From Novosphingobium sp. Leaf2 (GTDB taxonomy: Bacteria; Pseudomonadota; Alphaproteobacteria; Sphingomonadales; Sphingomonadaceae): a stretch of 64,000 nt of DNA. The stretch's first letter is position 1, and every line of letters begins with the position of its first letter. The stretch spans positions 503,501 through 567,500 of the forward strand of contig NZ_LMJY01000001.1 of the NCBI RefSeq assembly GCF_001421325.1. Direction: 5' to 3'. Below the pieces are notes generated by a model. The model ran no database searches. It had not been told where the DNA came from and saw nothing but the letters and a program-made list of their open reading frames with translations. The translations under genes and the position numbers were made by a program. This document shows, piece by piece, positions 25,935 to 34,254 of the stretch.

Positions 25935-26951
25935 ATGAAAGCATTCGAAATTGGCGAGCAGAGCGGGCTGGAATCGCTGAAGGCGACCACCCGTCCGACG
26001 CCGGTGGCCGGCCCCGGCCAAGCCGTCGTCGCCCCGCGCCTCATCAGCCTGAACAACCGGGATCTCCAGATCCTGCGCGGGGCTTATGGCGCCAAGAAGG
26101 CGGTCGATCGGGTGCCCGTATCCGAAGGCGTGGGCGAAGTTGTCTCGGTGGGCGAAGGCGTCAGTGCCGTGAAGGTGGGTGATCGGGTGATCAGTCCGCA
26201 CTTCGTCAATTGGGCAGGCGGTACGTTTGGGTATCATGCCTTCGGTTTCGATGTCGGGGTGACGCATGACGGCTGGCTGGCCGAGCAGGTCGTACTGCCG
26301 GCAACGTCCCTGATCCGCGTGCCCGAAGCCATTGCCGACGAGAACGCGGCGGCCCTGGCGTCAGCCGGGCTCACGGCGTGGAACGCGCTGGTGGAGGTGG
26401 GCAAGGTCAAGGCCGGAGACCTGGTGCTGTGCCTGGGCACCGGCGGCGTTGCCATATACGCGCTCAAGCTTGCCAAGGCCGCCGGCGCGCGGGTTGCGAT
26501 CACCTCATCCAGTGACGAGAAGCTGGAACTGGCGCGCGCACTCGGCGCGGACATCACCATCAATTACAAGACTCACCCGGAATGGGGCGTTGAACTGATG
26601 GCGCAGACCGGCAACGCCGGCGCGGACATCGTGGTCGAGACCGGGGGGCAGGGCACGCTGGGCCAGTCGATCGCGGCGGCGGCGGTGAACGGGCGGATCG
26701 TCATCATCGGCGTAACCGCCGGGCAGGGCATGTCGGTGCCGGGTTATGGCACGATCATCGGCAAGAACCTGACGCTCAAGGGTATTGCCAACGGCAGCCG
26801 CGAGATGCTGGTCAATCTGGTGCGCGCGGTCGAGGCTAACGGGATCGAAACCGTGGTCAACAAGACATTCGCGTTCGACGAGGCGCCGGCGGCTTACGCG
26901 TATCTCGATGCGGCGGAACATGTCGGCAAGGTGCTGATTTCCCTGCGATGA
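25935..26951 (+). CDS. NAD(P)-dependent MDR oxidoreductase (alcohol dehydrogenase, zinc-independent type)
   Basis: 338 residues from ATG 25935 (GGAG upstream). The nucleotide-binding site is LGTGGVAIYALKLAKAAGA. There is a GHE-type region substitute (VSEGVGEVVSV) and no CxxCxxC structural-zinc loop. This resembles the zinc-poor quinone/enal reductase branch. It overlaps the MmgE/PrpD gene by 4 bp. The reaction is probably reduction of an activated double bond or oxidation of an alcohol. Substrate unknown. Confidence 0.8.
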   Translation: MKAFEIGEQSGLESLKATTRPTPVAGPGQAVVAPRLISLNNRDLQILRGAYGAKKAVDRVPVSEGVGEVVSVGEGVSAVKVGDRVISPHFVNWAGGTFGYHAFGFDVGVTHDGWLAEQVVLPATSLIRVPEAIADENAAALASAGLTAWNALVEVGKVKAGDLVLCLGTGGVAIYALKLAKAAGARVAITSSSDEKLELARALGADITINYKTHPEWGVELMAQTGNAGADIVVETGGQGTLGQSIAAAAVNGRIVIIGVTAGQGMSVPGYGTIIGKNLTLKGIANGSREMLVNLVRAVEANGIETVVNKTFAFDEAPAAYAYLDAAEHVGKVLISLR

Positions 26952-28303
26952 CCGCCGCGTCGGACCGGTTCGTCGGCCACGCGCTGGGTGTCTCGTGGCA
27001 CGACCTCGGGCCCAGCGCGCAGCGCGCCGCGCGCAACTTCTTGCATGACAGCCTTGCCGTCGGCATCGCCGGGCGCAACGCGGCCCTGGCGGACGAGGCG
27101 TTCCATGCCGCTACCGGGTGGAGCGGGCAGGGCGGCACCGGGCTGGTGCTCGGCCGCCCCGGCGCGCGGCTGACGGCACCGCACGCCGCTTTCGCCAACG
27201 GCTACCAGATCCACGCGCAGGAATATGACTGCGTGCACGAACCCGCCGTGGCGCATCCGATGGCAAGCGTGCTGGCCGTGCTGCTGGCCGAAGCAAGCCG
27301 CGCACCGGTGAGCGGGGCTGACTTTCTGGCCGGCATCGTGGCGGGCGTGGACATCGTGGCGTCGCTGGGCGTCGCGGTAAAATCACCGCTCAAGTTTTTC
27401 CGCCCGGCAACCGCCGGCGTGTTCGGATCGATCGGCGGTCTATGCCGCATGCGGCAGCTGACACCGGAAGTTTCGCGCAACGCGCTGGGCTATGGCCTCG
27501 CCTTCGCCAGCGGCACGATGCAGGCGCATGTCGAAGGCAAGCCGGCACTGGCGATCCAGGTCGCCGCCGCCGCGCGCTCGGCGATCGAAGCGGCCGACTT
27601 GGCACGCCTCGGGTTTGAAGGCTCGCACGGATCGATCGATGGTCCGTTCGGGTACTTGTCGCTGTTCGAGGACGAGGTGGATCTGGAGCCCGTGCTGGCG
27701 GACCTTGGCAAGCGTCACCGCATCGAGGAATTGAGCTGGAAGCCGTTTCCCACCGGGCGCGCCGCGCACGGCGCCATCATCGCGCTGCGCAGCCTGATGG
27801 AACGGCGCGGCGTCACCGCCGACAACCTTCGGTCCTTCACGTACCGGGCCCCGCCGCTGATCCATCGCCTGGTCGGACGCAGGCCATTTGCGGGCATGAG
27901 CGTCGCTTATGCGCGGCTGTGCTTTGCCTGGCTAGGCGCGGTCGTCCTGACGCGCGGCACGATCGACCTTGCCGACTTCACGCCAGAGCGGCTGTCCGAC
28001 CCCGCGCTGCTGGCGCTGGCCGAACGGATCATGGTGGAGGTCGATGACAACGGCGATCCCGCCGCCTTCGTACCGGCTGTCGGCACCGCAGTGCTGACGA
28101 ATGGCACGGTTGTCAGCGACAGCGTCTCACGTCAGTTCGGCTCGCCCGAATGGCCGCTCAGCCGTGAGGAGCATCTTGCCAAGGCAGAGCGCTGCCTGTC
28201 GTTCGGCGGGCTGGGGCACGCACACCGGGGGCTGGTCGATCTGATCGAGCGGTTCGATGAACTGGACGACGTGGTGCTGGCCCTGGCGGCCGTGATCGAA
28301 TGA
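26948..28303 (+). CDS. MmgE/PrpD family protein
   Basis: 451 residues, close to the family's usual 450. The all-helical N-terminal part has RNFLHDSLAVGIAGRN and HAAFANGYQIHAQEYDC, with HEPAVAHP in the active-site region, and the C-terminal part has WKPFPTGRAAHGAI. Members dehydrate 2-methylcitrate or act on related hydroxy acids, e.g. iminodisuccinate epimerase and cis-aconitate decarboxylase. Together with the MDR enzyme it forms a two-gene operon under dyad e. No prpB/prpC genes are adjacent, so a propionate role is not supported. Confidence 0.85.
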   Translation: MTAASDRFVGHALGVSWHDLGPSAQRAARNFLHDSLAVGIAGRNAALADEAFHAATGWSGQGGTGLVLGRPGARLTAPHAAFANGYQIHAQEYDCVHEPAVAHPMASVLAVLLAEASRAPVSGADFLAGIVAGVDIVASLGVAVKSPLKFFRPATAGVFGSIGGLCRMRQLTPEVSRNALGYGLAFASGTMQAHVEGKPALAIQVAAAARSAIEAADLARLGFEGSHGSIDGPFGYLSLFEDEVDLEPVLADLGKRHRIEELSWKPFPTGRAAHGAIIALRSLMERRGVTADNLRSFTYRAPPLIHRLVGRRPFAGMSVAYARLCFAWLGAVVLTRGTIDLADFTPERLSDPALLALAERIMVEVDDNGDPAAFVPAVGTAVLTNGTVVSDSVSRQFGSPEWPLSREEHLAKAERCLSFGGLGHAHRGLVDLIERFDELDDVVLALAAVIE

Positions 28304-28332
28304 GCCCCTCCCTTCCGCAAGGGAAGGGCTCA
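28301..28332. terminator. bidirectional terminator between convergent operons
   Basis: TGAGCCCCTCCCTT pairs with AAGGGAAGGGCTCA over 14 positions with one mismatch, loop CCGC. The stem includes the stop codon of the MmgE/PrpD gene and abuts the end of the leftward SDR gene at 28338. Confidence 0.75.
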
Positions 28333-28337
28333 CTGCG

Positions 28338-29174
28338 TCAGTGCGGTTCTTCGCCGCCCGATACGTTCATCGATTCGGCGGTGATGTACCCGGACCCGTC
28401 CTGGCACAGGAAGGCGACTGCGTTGGCGGTGTCTTCGGGCAGACCGGGGCGACCCATCGGGATGCGCCCGGCCATATCGGCCATATACTGCTCGATGGTC
28501 TTGCCCTGCTTTTGCGCGAAGTAGGCATTCTGCCAGGCGCCCAGACCGGTCGTCACGTGATTGGGGCACACGTTGTTCACGGTAATTCCATGCGTCCCCA
28601 GCTCCGTTGCCGCTGACCGCACCAGGCCGACCAGCCCGTGCTTGGAGGCCGTGTAGGCCTGCATGTTGGGAAAGCCGCTCTTGGCAGCCTGGCTGGCGAT
28701 GTTGACGATCCGGCCGCCGCGCCCCTGGGCCACCATGCGCTGCGCCGCCGCCTGCATGCCATAGAACGCCCCACTCAGATTGACGTCGAGCACCGCGCGC
28801 CACTCGTCTTCCGAAACGTCCAGCAGCGGCTTGACGATATAGCCGATGCCGGCGTTGTTCACCCAGATGTCGAGGCTGCCGTGCGTGGCCACCGCGTGGT
28901 CGGCCAGCGCCTGCACTTCATCGCGGCTGCGCACGTCGCAGGACTTGGCGGAAACCTCGACGCCTTTGGCGCGGATGGCCTGGGCGATTGCGTCCATTTC
29001 CGATGACAGGCCGATCATGCCCTCCGGCGTTGCAGCATCGCGCGACGCGCCGACATCGGACAGGACGATATTGGCACCGTCCTCCGCCAGGCGCAGCGCG
29101 ATCGCCTCGCCCAGACCACCCTTCCGGCCCGAGCCGGTGATGACCGCGGTCCTGCCCGCGAGCGGTTTGGTCAT
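28338..29174 (-). CDS. short-chain dehydrogenase/reductase
   Basis: 278 residues from ATG 29174 (upstream gene ends 29171, ATGA overlap). Cofactor motif TGSGRKGGLGEAIA, NNAG after DIWV, the catalytic IASQAAKSG and Tyr-x-x-x-Lys in YTASKHG, C-terminal YITAESMNVSGG. NAD(P)-dependent oxidation or reduction of a hydroxyl/keto group in the cytosol. Second gene of a two-gene leftward operon from dyad f. Confidence 0.87.
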   Translation of the reverse strand: MTKPLAGRTAVITGSGRKGGLGEAIALRLAEDGANIVLSDVGASRDAATPEGMIGLSSEMDAIAQAIRAKGVEVSAKSCDVRSRDEVQALADHAVATHGSLDIWVNNAGIGYIVKPLLDVSEDEWRAVLDVNLSGAFYGMQAAAQRMVAQGRGGRIVNIASQAAKSGFPNMQAYTASKHGLVGLVRSAATELGTHGITVNNVCPNHVTTGLGAWQNAYFAQKQGKTIEQYMADMAGRIPMGRPGLPEDTANAVAFLCQDGSGYITAESMNVSGGEEPH

Positions 29175-29491
29175 GCAGCCTCTCCGCTGACGGGGCGGGT
29201 GAGGATGAACGTGGGCGTCGACCACTCGTTGAATTCGGCGGCGATGCGGCCCATCGCTTCGGTGGAGGCTTCCTGGCCGAACAAGTCCATGTCGTTGATG
29301 TCGATGATCTCGATGTAATCGTACGGCGGCTTGTCGTCGCTGCCGAGCAGGCCGGTTGCCTGGAACAGCGTAAAGCCGTCGATCGACGTGAGCGCGTTGA
29401 CGGTCGGCAGGTCGGTGGTGAGCGCCCAGCGCTCGTAATCCGCCGCGCTTTTGCCGGGCTTGAGGTTCACCAATACGATTATCCGAGTCAT
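29171..29491 (-). CDS. small EthD/Dabb-like protein
   Basis: 106 residues from ATG 29491. MTRIIVLVNLKPGKSAADYERWA, a strand followed by an amphipathic helix, and the second half DYIEIIDINDMDLFG look like the ferredoxin-like dimeric alpha-beta barrel fold (EthD/Dabb). Members are mono-oxygenases or decarboxylases without cofactor, or stress proteins. The active-site residue cannot be assigned. Co-transcribed with the SDR gene. Confidence 0.6.
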   Translation of the reverse strand: MTRIIVLVNLKPGKSAADYERWALTTDLPTVNALTSIDGFTLFQATGLLGSDDKPPYDYIEIIDINDMDLFGQEASTEAMGRIAAEFNEWSTPTFILTRPVSGEAA

Positions 29492-29530
29492 ACCTGCGTC
29501 ATCCTCTTGGCTTCTGTGAAGTGTGGTGTC

Positions 29531-29554
29531 ATATGTTATAGAGATATACCAAAC
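29531..29554. promoter_or_regulatory. island operator, site f
   Basis: The minus strand reads GTTTGGTATA, TCTCTA, then TAACATAT. It lies between the EthD-like gene (start 29491) and the methyltransferase gene (start 29576). Confidence 0.65.
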
Positions 29555-29575
29555 GAAGGGAAGCGGCTTCTCGTC

Positions 29576-30793
29576 ATGACACGCTCGAATGTGCCTCCGG
29601 CCCAGCCTTACGATGGCCCTCCCGATTACCGTGTGGTCGGGCGTCACGCCGTGTTCCCGCAGACCAATCATGACGAGATCGAGCGAATCAATTTCCTGGC
29701 GCAGATGAACCGGCATTTGTCTGCCCGCGTGGTGCCCGGCGTGAAGGCGGCGTACGATAACAAGGTCGCGCCCGGTTTCGCCAAGGCGCAGGGCCGCCCC
29801 ATCGCTGACCGGCACGAAGCGCGCCGCGCCCTGCTGGAAGACGACAGCTTCTGCCTGTGGTCGGCGCTGCGCCGGATGACGATGGAGCAGCGCCAGCAGG
29901 CTGGCCGCTGGACGACGATCCGCCAGCGTGAGGCTTTGGCCGAAACGGCGGCGCAGCTCACCGATGGCGACGAGCGGCTCAAGCTCGATCCCGGCGTGGC
30001 CGTGCCCCGGTATGTCTCGGCGGTGGATCACCATTGCATGCCGGGCAGCTATTATACCGAGGCGTTCCCCGGCGATGTCGCCAATGGGGCGAATTACGAT
30101 CACGGCAACTTCGTGACGACCGCCGGCTTGCTCGGCAAGTACGCCGATGGTGGCGGCCATGCGGTGGTCAAATGGGTAAAGCGCAATTACCCCGATTTCG
30201 CGCCGACCAGCATTCTGGAGATTGGCGGCACCGTGGGCCACTCCAGCCTGCCGATCGCGCAGGCTTATCCGAACGCGCACATGACCATCGTCGATCTCGG
30301 CGCGCCGGTGCTGCGCTACGGTCTGGCCCGCGCGAAGTCGCTCGGTGTCGATAACGTCAGCTTCGTGCAGGCCAGCGGCGAGGATCTGGCGATCTTCCCC
30401 GATGCCAGCTTCGACTGGATCCAGACCACGATGTTCCTCCACGAACTGTCGAGCACCGCGCTTGACAATATCCTGCGCGAATCGCGCCGCCTGCTGAAGC
30501 CGGGCGGCATCGTGCTGCATGTGGAGCAGCCGCAATATACGCCCGAGATGCCGTTGTTCGAACAGGCCATGCGGGACTGGGATGCATTCTACAACAATGA
30601 GCCGTTCTGGAGCCGCATGCACGAGCTGGATCTGGACGCGCATATGGTCGCCGCCGGCTTCGAACGCGAGAAGCTGATCCACGGCGGCGTGACGGCGGTG
30701 GTCGACAAGGACTTGTTCCCCGATGCGGCGGACGACGAAACCGAGGATTACGGTCGCAAGGCGGCCTGGCACGTGATCGGAGCCACGGTCTGA
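29576..30793 (+). CDS. SAM-dependent methyltransferase-fold protein with helical N-terminal domain (module 1)
   Basis: 405 residues from ATG 29576 (GAAGGGAAG upstream). Residues 1 to about 190 are mainly helical and include the short GSYYTEAFPGD and YDHG motifs. The Rossmann methyltransferase part begins with ILEIGGTVGHSSLPIAQAYP (motif I near residue 212), then MTIVDLGAPV and LLKPGGIVLHVEQP. GGT replaces the more usual GxG, which is an odd motif I. The paralogue at 44855 shares this architecture. In both places a small protein gene is fused by overlap (here downstream, there upstream), suggesting a complex. Methyl acceptor unknown. Confidence 0.8.
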   Translation: MTRSNVPPAQPYDGPPDYRVVGRHAVFPQTNHDEIERINFLAQMNRHLSARVVPGVKAAYDNKVAPGFAKAQGRPIADRHEARRALLEDDSFCLWSALRRMTMEQRQQAGRWTTIRQREALAETAAQLTDGDERLKLDPGVAVPRYVSAVDHHCMPGSYYTEAFPGDVANGANYDHGNFVTTAGLLGKYADGGGHAVVKWVKRNYPDFAPTSILEIGGTVGHSSLPIAQAYPNAHMTIVDLGAPVLRYGLARAKSLGVDNVSFVQASGEDLAIFPDASFDWIQTTMFLHELSSTALDNILRESRRLLKPGGIVLHVEQPQYTPEMPLFEQAMRDWDAFYNNEPFWSRMHELDLDAHMVAAGFEREKLIHGGVTAVVDKDLFPDAADDETEDYGRKAAWHVIGATV

Positions 30794-31152
30794 TGAGCAT
30801 CGCTGACGCATTGGCCGAAGCCGGGGCGAAAGCCGCCGGAAAGCGCCCGTACTTTCTGGACCACGAGGTCGAGGCGGTGCTCGCCATCACGATGGCCGCC
30901 GTGCAGGAACTCGCCGTCGCCCGCCAGCGGATCGATACGTTGGAGCGTTTGCTGGAAGGCAAGGGCGTGCTCAGCCGCTCCGAGATCGAGACGTTCACGC
31001 CCGATCCCTCCGTCGCGATCGAGCGGGCCTTGTCGACCCAGGAATATATCGCCCGGGTCCTGCGCATCGTGCAGCAGCGCAACGAGGCCAACCTGACGAG
31101 CGGTGACATCGCCTCCGAGGCGGTCGGCAGCGAACTGGGCGCGCGCTCGTGA
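30793..31152 (+). CDS. small helical protein paired with the methyltransferase (module 1)
   Basis: 119 residues, overlapping the methyltransferase stop by one base (TGATG). The pattern RIDTLERLLEGKGVLSRSEIE followed by PDPSVAIERALSTQEYI matches the one in the 85-residue protein at 44583 (AIIERLAAERGVFSGADID). No catalytic motif or membrane segment. A probable subunit or regulator of the methyltransferase. No family name is known to me. Confidence 0.65.
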   Translation: MSIADALAEAGAKAAGKRPYFLDHEVEAVLAITMAAVQELAVARQRIDTLERLLEGKGVLSRSEIETFTPDPSVAIERALSTQEYIARVLRIVQQRNEANLTSGDIASEAVGSELGARS

Positions 31153-32534
31153 GCGAGGCGGAGGGGTTCGAGTTCTCGGTGCCGGTGCTGATTGCTGGCG
31201 CGGGGGCTTGCGGCGCGGTTGCGGCACTGGCGGCGCTCAATGCCGGGGTGACCCCGCTGGTGATCGAACGTGATGACCGGCCCGGCGGCTCGACCGGCAT
31301 GTCGCAGGGCCTGTTCTGTGCGGCGGGAACTCAGTCCCAGCGCGAGCATGGGATTGAGGACAATGCCGACATCTTCTTTGCGGACATTATCGAGAAGGCG
31401 AAGGGCCAGACCGACCCGGTGATCGCCAGGGCGCTGGCGGATCACAGCGCACCTACGCTGGAATGGCTGCGCGCGGCGCATGACCTGCCGTGGGAGCTGG
31501 ATCTGCGTTTCCGCGCGTCCTACGGCAACAGCCGCCAGCGCCTGCATGGCTGGCCCGGGCATAGCGGCGACGACATGGTGCAACTGCTGCACCGGCGCAT
31601 GAGCGATGCCGGGGTGGACGTGCTGATGGAGACCCGGCTCGTCGACATCTACGTCCAGGGCGACCGCATTATCGGCGTGGCGCTGGAGCGGGCGGACGGC
31701 GCCATCGAGAAGGTCGGCTGCGATGCGCTGGTGTTGGCGTGCGGCGGCTTTGGCGCCAACCGCGCCATGACGGACCGGTACATGCCCGAAACCGCAACGC
31801 TCAAGTACAACGGACACGAAGGCAGCCAGGGCGAAGCGATCGTCGTGGCCGAGCGGCTGGGCGCGGTGCTGGCGGACATGGGCAGCTATCAGGGCTACGC
31901 CATGCTTACCGATCCGCAAGGCATCTCGGTGCCCCCCCCGGTGCTGATCGAGGGCGGGATCATCGTCAATAAACTGGGGAATCGCTTTACGGACGAATCG
32001 GCAGACATTGCCGGAATGGTCCATCCCCTGGCGGGGCAGCCGGATGGCCTGGGCTGGGTGATCTACGATGCCCGGATCGAGGAGCGCTGTGCGCAGATCC
32101 CGGAACTGGCGCAACTGATGGCGCTGAATGCGCCGAAGATCGCGGAAGATCTTGAGACGCTCGCCAAGCTGACGAGCACCGATCCGGCGCAGCTGGCTGC
32201 TGCCGTGGGAGATGTGCAACGAGTCGCAGCCGCGAAAGGCACGGACGCCTTCGGCCGATCGTGGGCCAGCGAAACGCCGCCTTCCGGCCCGTACCGCGCG
32301 CTCAAGGTCACCGGCGCGCTGTATCACACGCAAGGCGGCCTGCAGATCGACGGCGCGGCACGGGTGCTGCGCCAGGACGGGACGCCATTTGCGAACCTGT
32401 TCGCAGGCGGAGGCTCGGCCCGATCCGTGTCCGGGCCGTCATCGTGGGGCTATTTGCCGGCCATGGGCCTGACCACCGCCGTGGTGTTGGGCCGCCTTGC
32501 GGGCGAAGGTGCCGCGCGCGCCAGCGCCGATTGA
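31149..32534 (+). CDS. FAD-dependent fumarate reductase/3-ketosteroid-dehydrogenase-type flavoprotein
   Basis: 461 residues from GTG 31149 (4-bp overlap with the small protein). FAD motif PVLIAGAGACGAVAALAAL, then ERDDRPGGSTGMSQG. The C-terminal FAD part has LFAGGGSARSVSGPSSWG and GLTTAVVLGRLAGE. Family members reduce or introduce C=C bonds next to a carbonyl. It is cytosolic: there is no Tat or Sec signal. The third gene of the operon with the methyltransferase module. Confidence 0.84.
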   Translation: MSEAEGFEFSVPVLIAGAGACGAVAALAALNAGVTPLVIERDDRPGGSTGMSQGLFCAAGTQSQREHGIEDNADIFFADIIEKAKGQTDPVIARALADHSAPTLEWLRAAHDLPWELDLRFRASYGNSRQRLHGWPGHSGDDMVQLLHRRMSDAGVDVLMETRLVDIYVQGDRIIGVALERADGAIEKVGCDALVLACGGFGANRAMTDRYMPETATLKYNGHEGSQGEAIVVAERLGAVLADMGSYQGYAMLTDPQGISVPPPVLIEGGIIVNKLGNRFTDESADIAGMVHPLAGQPDGLGWVIYDARIEERCAQIPELAQLMALNAPKIAEDLETLAKLTSTDPAQLAAAVGDVQRVAAAKGTDAFGRSWASETPPSGPYRALKVTGALYHTQGGLQIDGAARVLRQDGTPFANLFAGGGSARSVSGPSSWGYLPAMGLTTAVVLGRLAGEGAARASAD

Positions 32535-32580
32535 CCGCAGCGCGATCAATCGCGTTTGAAGCGCTTGCAACGCCGAATTT

Positions 32581-32604
32581 ATATGTCATAAACATAATAC
32601 ATAT
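32581..32604. promoter_or_regulatory. island operator, site g
   Basis: Plus strand ATATGTCATA, AACATA, then ATACATAT. It lies 30 bp before the second FAD oxidase start and close to the end of the previous operon. It resembles site h most (19 of 24 in the inverted reading). Confidence 0.68.
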
Positions 32605-32634
32605 TCGGTCACTGCCATAACTTCGGGATAGATC

Positions 32635-34254
32635 ATGCAACAGGATGGACTGCTGGTGGAACTGCCGGGCACGGATGACCTGCACGCCAAGTTGACGGCC
32701 ATTGTCGGGGCGGAAAACATCCGCACGGACGACGCATCGCGGCGGCTGCACAGCGAGGATATCTGGACGCCGGTCGGGCCCGTCGTAGCGCTGATCGTCG
32801 CGCCCGCAACCGTGCAGGAACTGGCCGCTGCCGTCGCCACGGCACGTGCGGCAGGCTATGCGATCGCGCCGCGCGGTGCCGGCATGAGCTACACCGGTGG
32901 CTATGTGCCCGTAGCCGACCGCACAGTCTCGCTCGACATGTCGCGGATGAACCGGGTCGTGCGCATCAACCGGGAAGACATGACCGTGACCGTCGAGGCC
33001 GGCGTGACTTGGAAAGACCTGAACGAAGCGCTGGCCCCGCACGGCCTGCGTACGCCGTTCTGGGGGCCGATGTCCGGCCTCAGCTCCACCATCGGCGGCG
33101 GTATCTCGCAGCTCAACGCGATGTTCGGCGCGGGCCATTACGGCACCTCGAGCGAGAGCGTGGTTGCGCTGACCGTGGTTGCCTCCGATGGTTCGATCAT
33201 CCGCACTGGCGCGCGCGGGCCCGGCGGCGAAACCCCGTTCTATCGCCACTTCGGGCCTGATCTGACCGGCATCTTCTGCGGCGACTGCGGCACGCTTGGC
33301 ATCAAGGCGGAAATTACCTTGCGCCTCATCACCATGCCCGCCGTCGAGGATCACGCCTCGTTCTCGTTCCCCAGCGGCGAGGCGATGCTCGAAGCCATGG
33401 CCGAGATCGCGCGCCAGGGCCTGGCGGCGGAAACATGCGCCTTCGATCCCGGGTTGACCGTGGTACGCATGAAGCGCGCTTCGCTCACCGCCGACGTCAA
33501 GACGTTGAGCGCCGTCGTCGCCAAGGAGAAGAACTTCGGCAAGGGCATCCTCGCTGCTGCGAAGATCGCGATGGGCGGGCGCAACTTCATCGCCCCCACG
33601 GATTATCCGCTCCATGTCATCTGCGAGGGCCGTTCCAAGGCCGCAGTCGATCACGACATGGCGGCAACCCGCAAGATTGCCGCGCAGTTTGGCGGCGCGG
33701 AGATCGAGAACAGCATCGCCAAGGTGATCCGCGCCATGCCGTTCCCGGCGCTCAACTCTATGGTCGGCCCCACCGGCGAGGCGTGGGTGCCGGTGCACGG
33801 CGTCTGCTCGCTATCCACCGCGCCCCAGGCTTTCGCTGATATCCAGGCGCTGTATGCCGAGCACAAGGCGGAGATGGACGCTCACGAAATCCACACCGGC
33901 TTCCTGTTCACCACGATGTCCAGCAATGCGATTGTCGTGGAGCCGGTGTTCTTCTGGCCCCAGGGCTGGCGTCCCGTCCACGAGTCTGCGGTAGAGCCTG
34001 CGCACCTCGCGCGCCTGCAGCAGCGCCCGCAGAACGAGGCGGCGACGGCGCTCGTAACGTCGCTGCGCAAGGCGGTGGTGGCGATCTTCGAACGCTATGG
34101 CAGCGGCCACTTCCAGATCGGGCGCACGTATCCCTATCGCGAAAGCCGCGATGCGCTGTCCAGGAACCTGCTGGACGGGATCAAGGCGATCATGGACCCC
34201 GACGGCGTGATCAATCCCGGCGTTCTCGGCTTCCCGGTGAAGGGCAACGCATGA
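32635..34254 (+). CDS. PCMH-type FAD-linked oxidase (VAO/GlcD superfamily), copy 2
   Basis: 539 residues. PCMH motifs APRGAGMSYTGGYV, RMNRVVRINREDMT and GVTWKDLNEALAPHG, with the C-terminal IGRTYPYRESRDALSRN and DPDGVINPGVLGF. It shares motif order and length with the oxidase at 16355. A shared origin is likely, followed by divergence, since many positions differ. First gene of a five-gene operon with HyuA/HyuB. May oxidise a hydroxy or amine intermediate before hydrolysis. Overlaps the next gene by 4 bp. Confidence 0.83.
   Translation: MQQDGLLVELPGTDDLHAKLTAIVGAENIRTDDASRRLHSEDIWTPVGPVVALIVAPATVQELAAAVATARAAGYAIAPRGAGMSYTGGYVPVADRTVSLDMSRMNRVVRINREDMTVTVEAGVTWKDLNEALAPHGLRTPFWGPMSGLSSTIGGGISQLNAMFGAGHYGTSSESVVALTVVASDGSIIRTGARGPGGETPFYRHFGPDLTGIFCGDCGTLGIKAEITLRLITMPAVEDHASFSFPSGEAMLEAMAEIARQGLAAETCAFDPGLTVVRMKRASLTADVKTLSAVVAKEKNFGKGILAAAKIAMGGRNFIAPTDYPLHVICEGRSKAAVDHDMAATRKIAAQFGGAEIENSIAKVIRAMPFPALNSMVGPTGEAWVPVHGVCSLSTAPQAFADIQALYAEHKAEMDAHEIHTGFLFTTMSSNAIVVEPVFFWPQGWRPVHESAVEPAHLARLQQRPQNEAATALVTSLRKAVVAIFERYGSGHFQIGRTYPYRESRDALSRNLLDGIKAIMDPDGVINPGVLGFPVKGNA

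Noticed and set aside
26948..28303. Methylcitrate cycle for the MmgE/PrpD gene
   Set aside because: No prpB or prpC partner is in the operon. The lyase of ICL type sits in a different operon.
30357..32333. 658-codon minus-strand open frame
   Set aside because: It covers the methyltransferase end, the small protein and the flavoprotein in antisense. All three have convincing plus-strand motifs.
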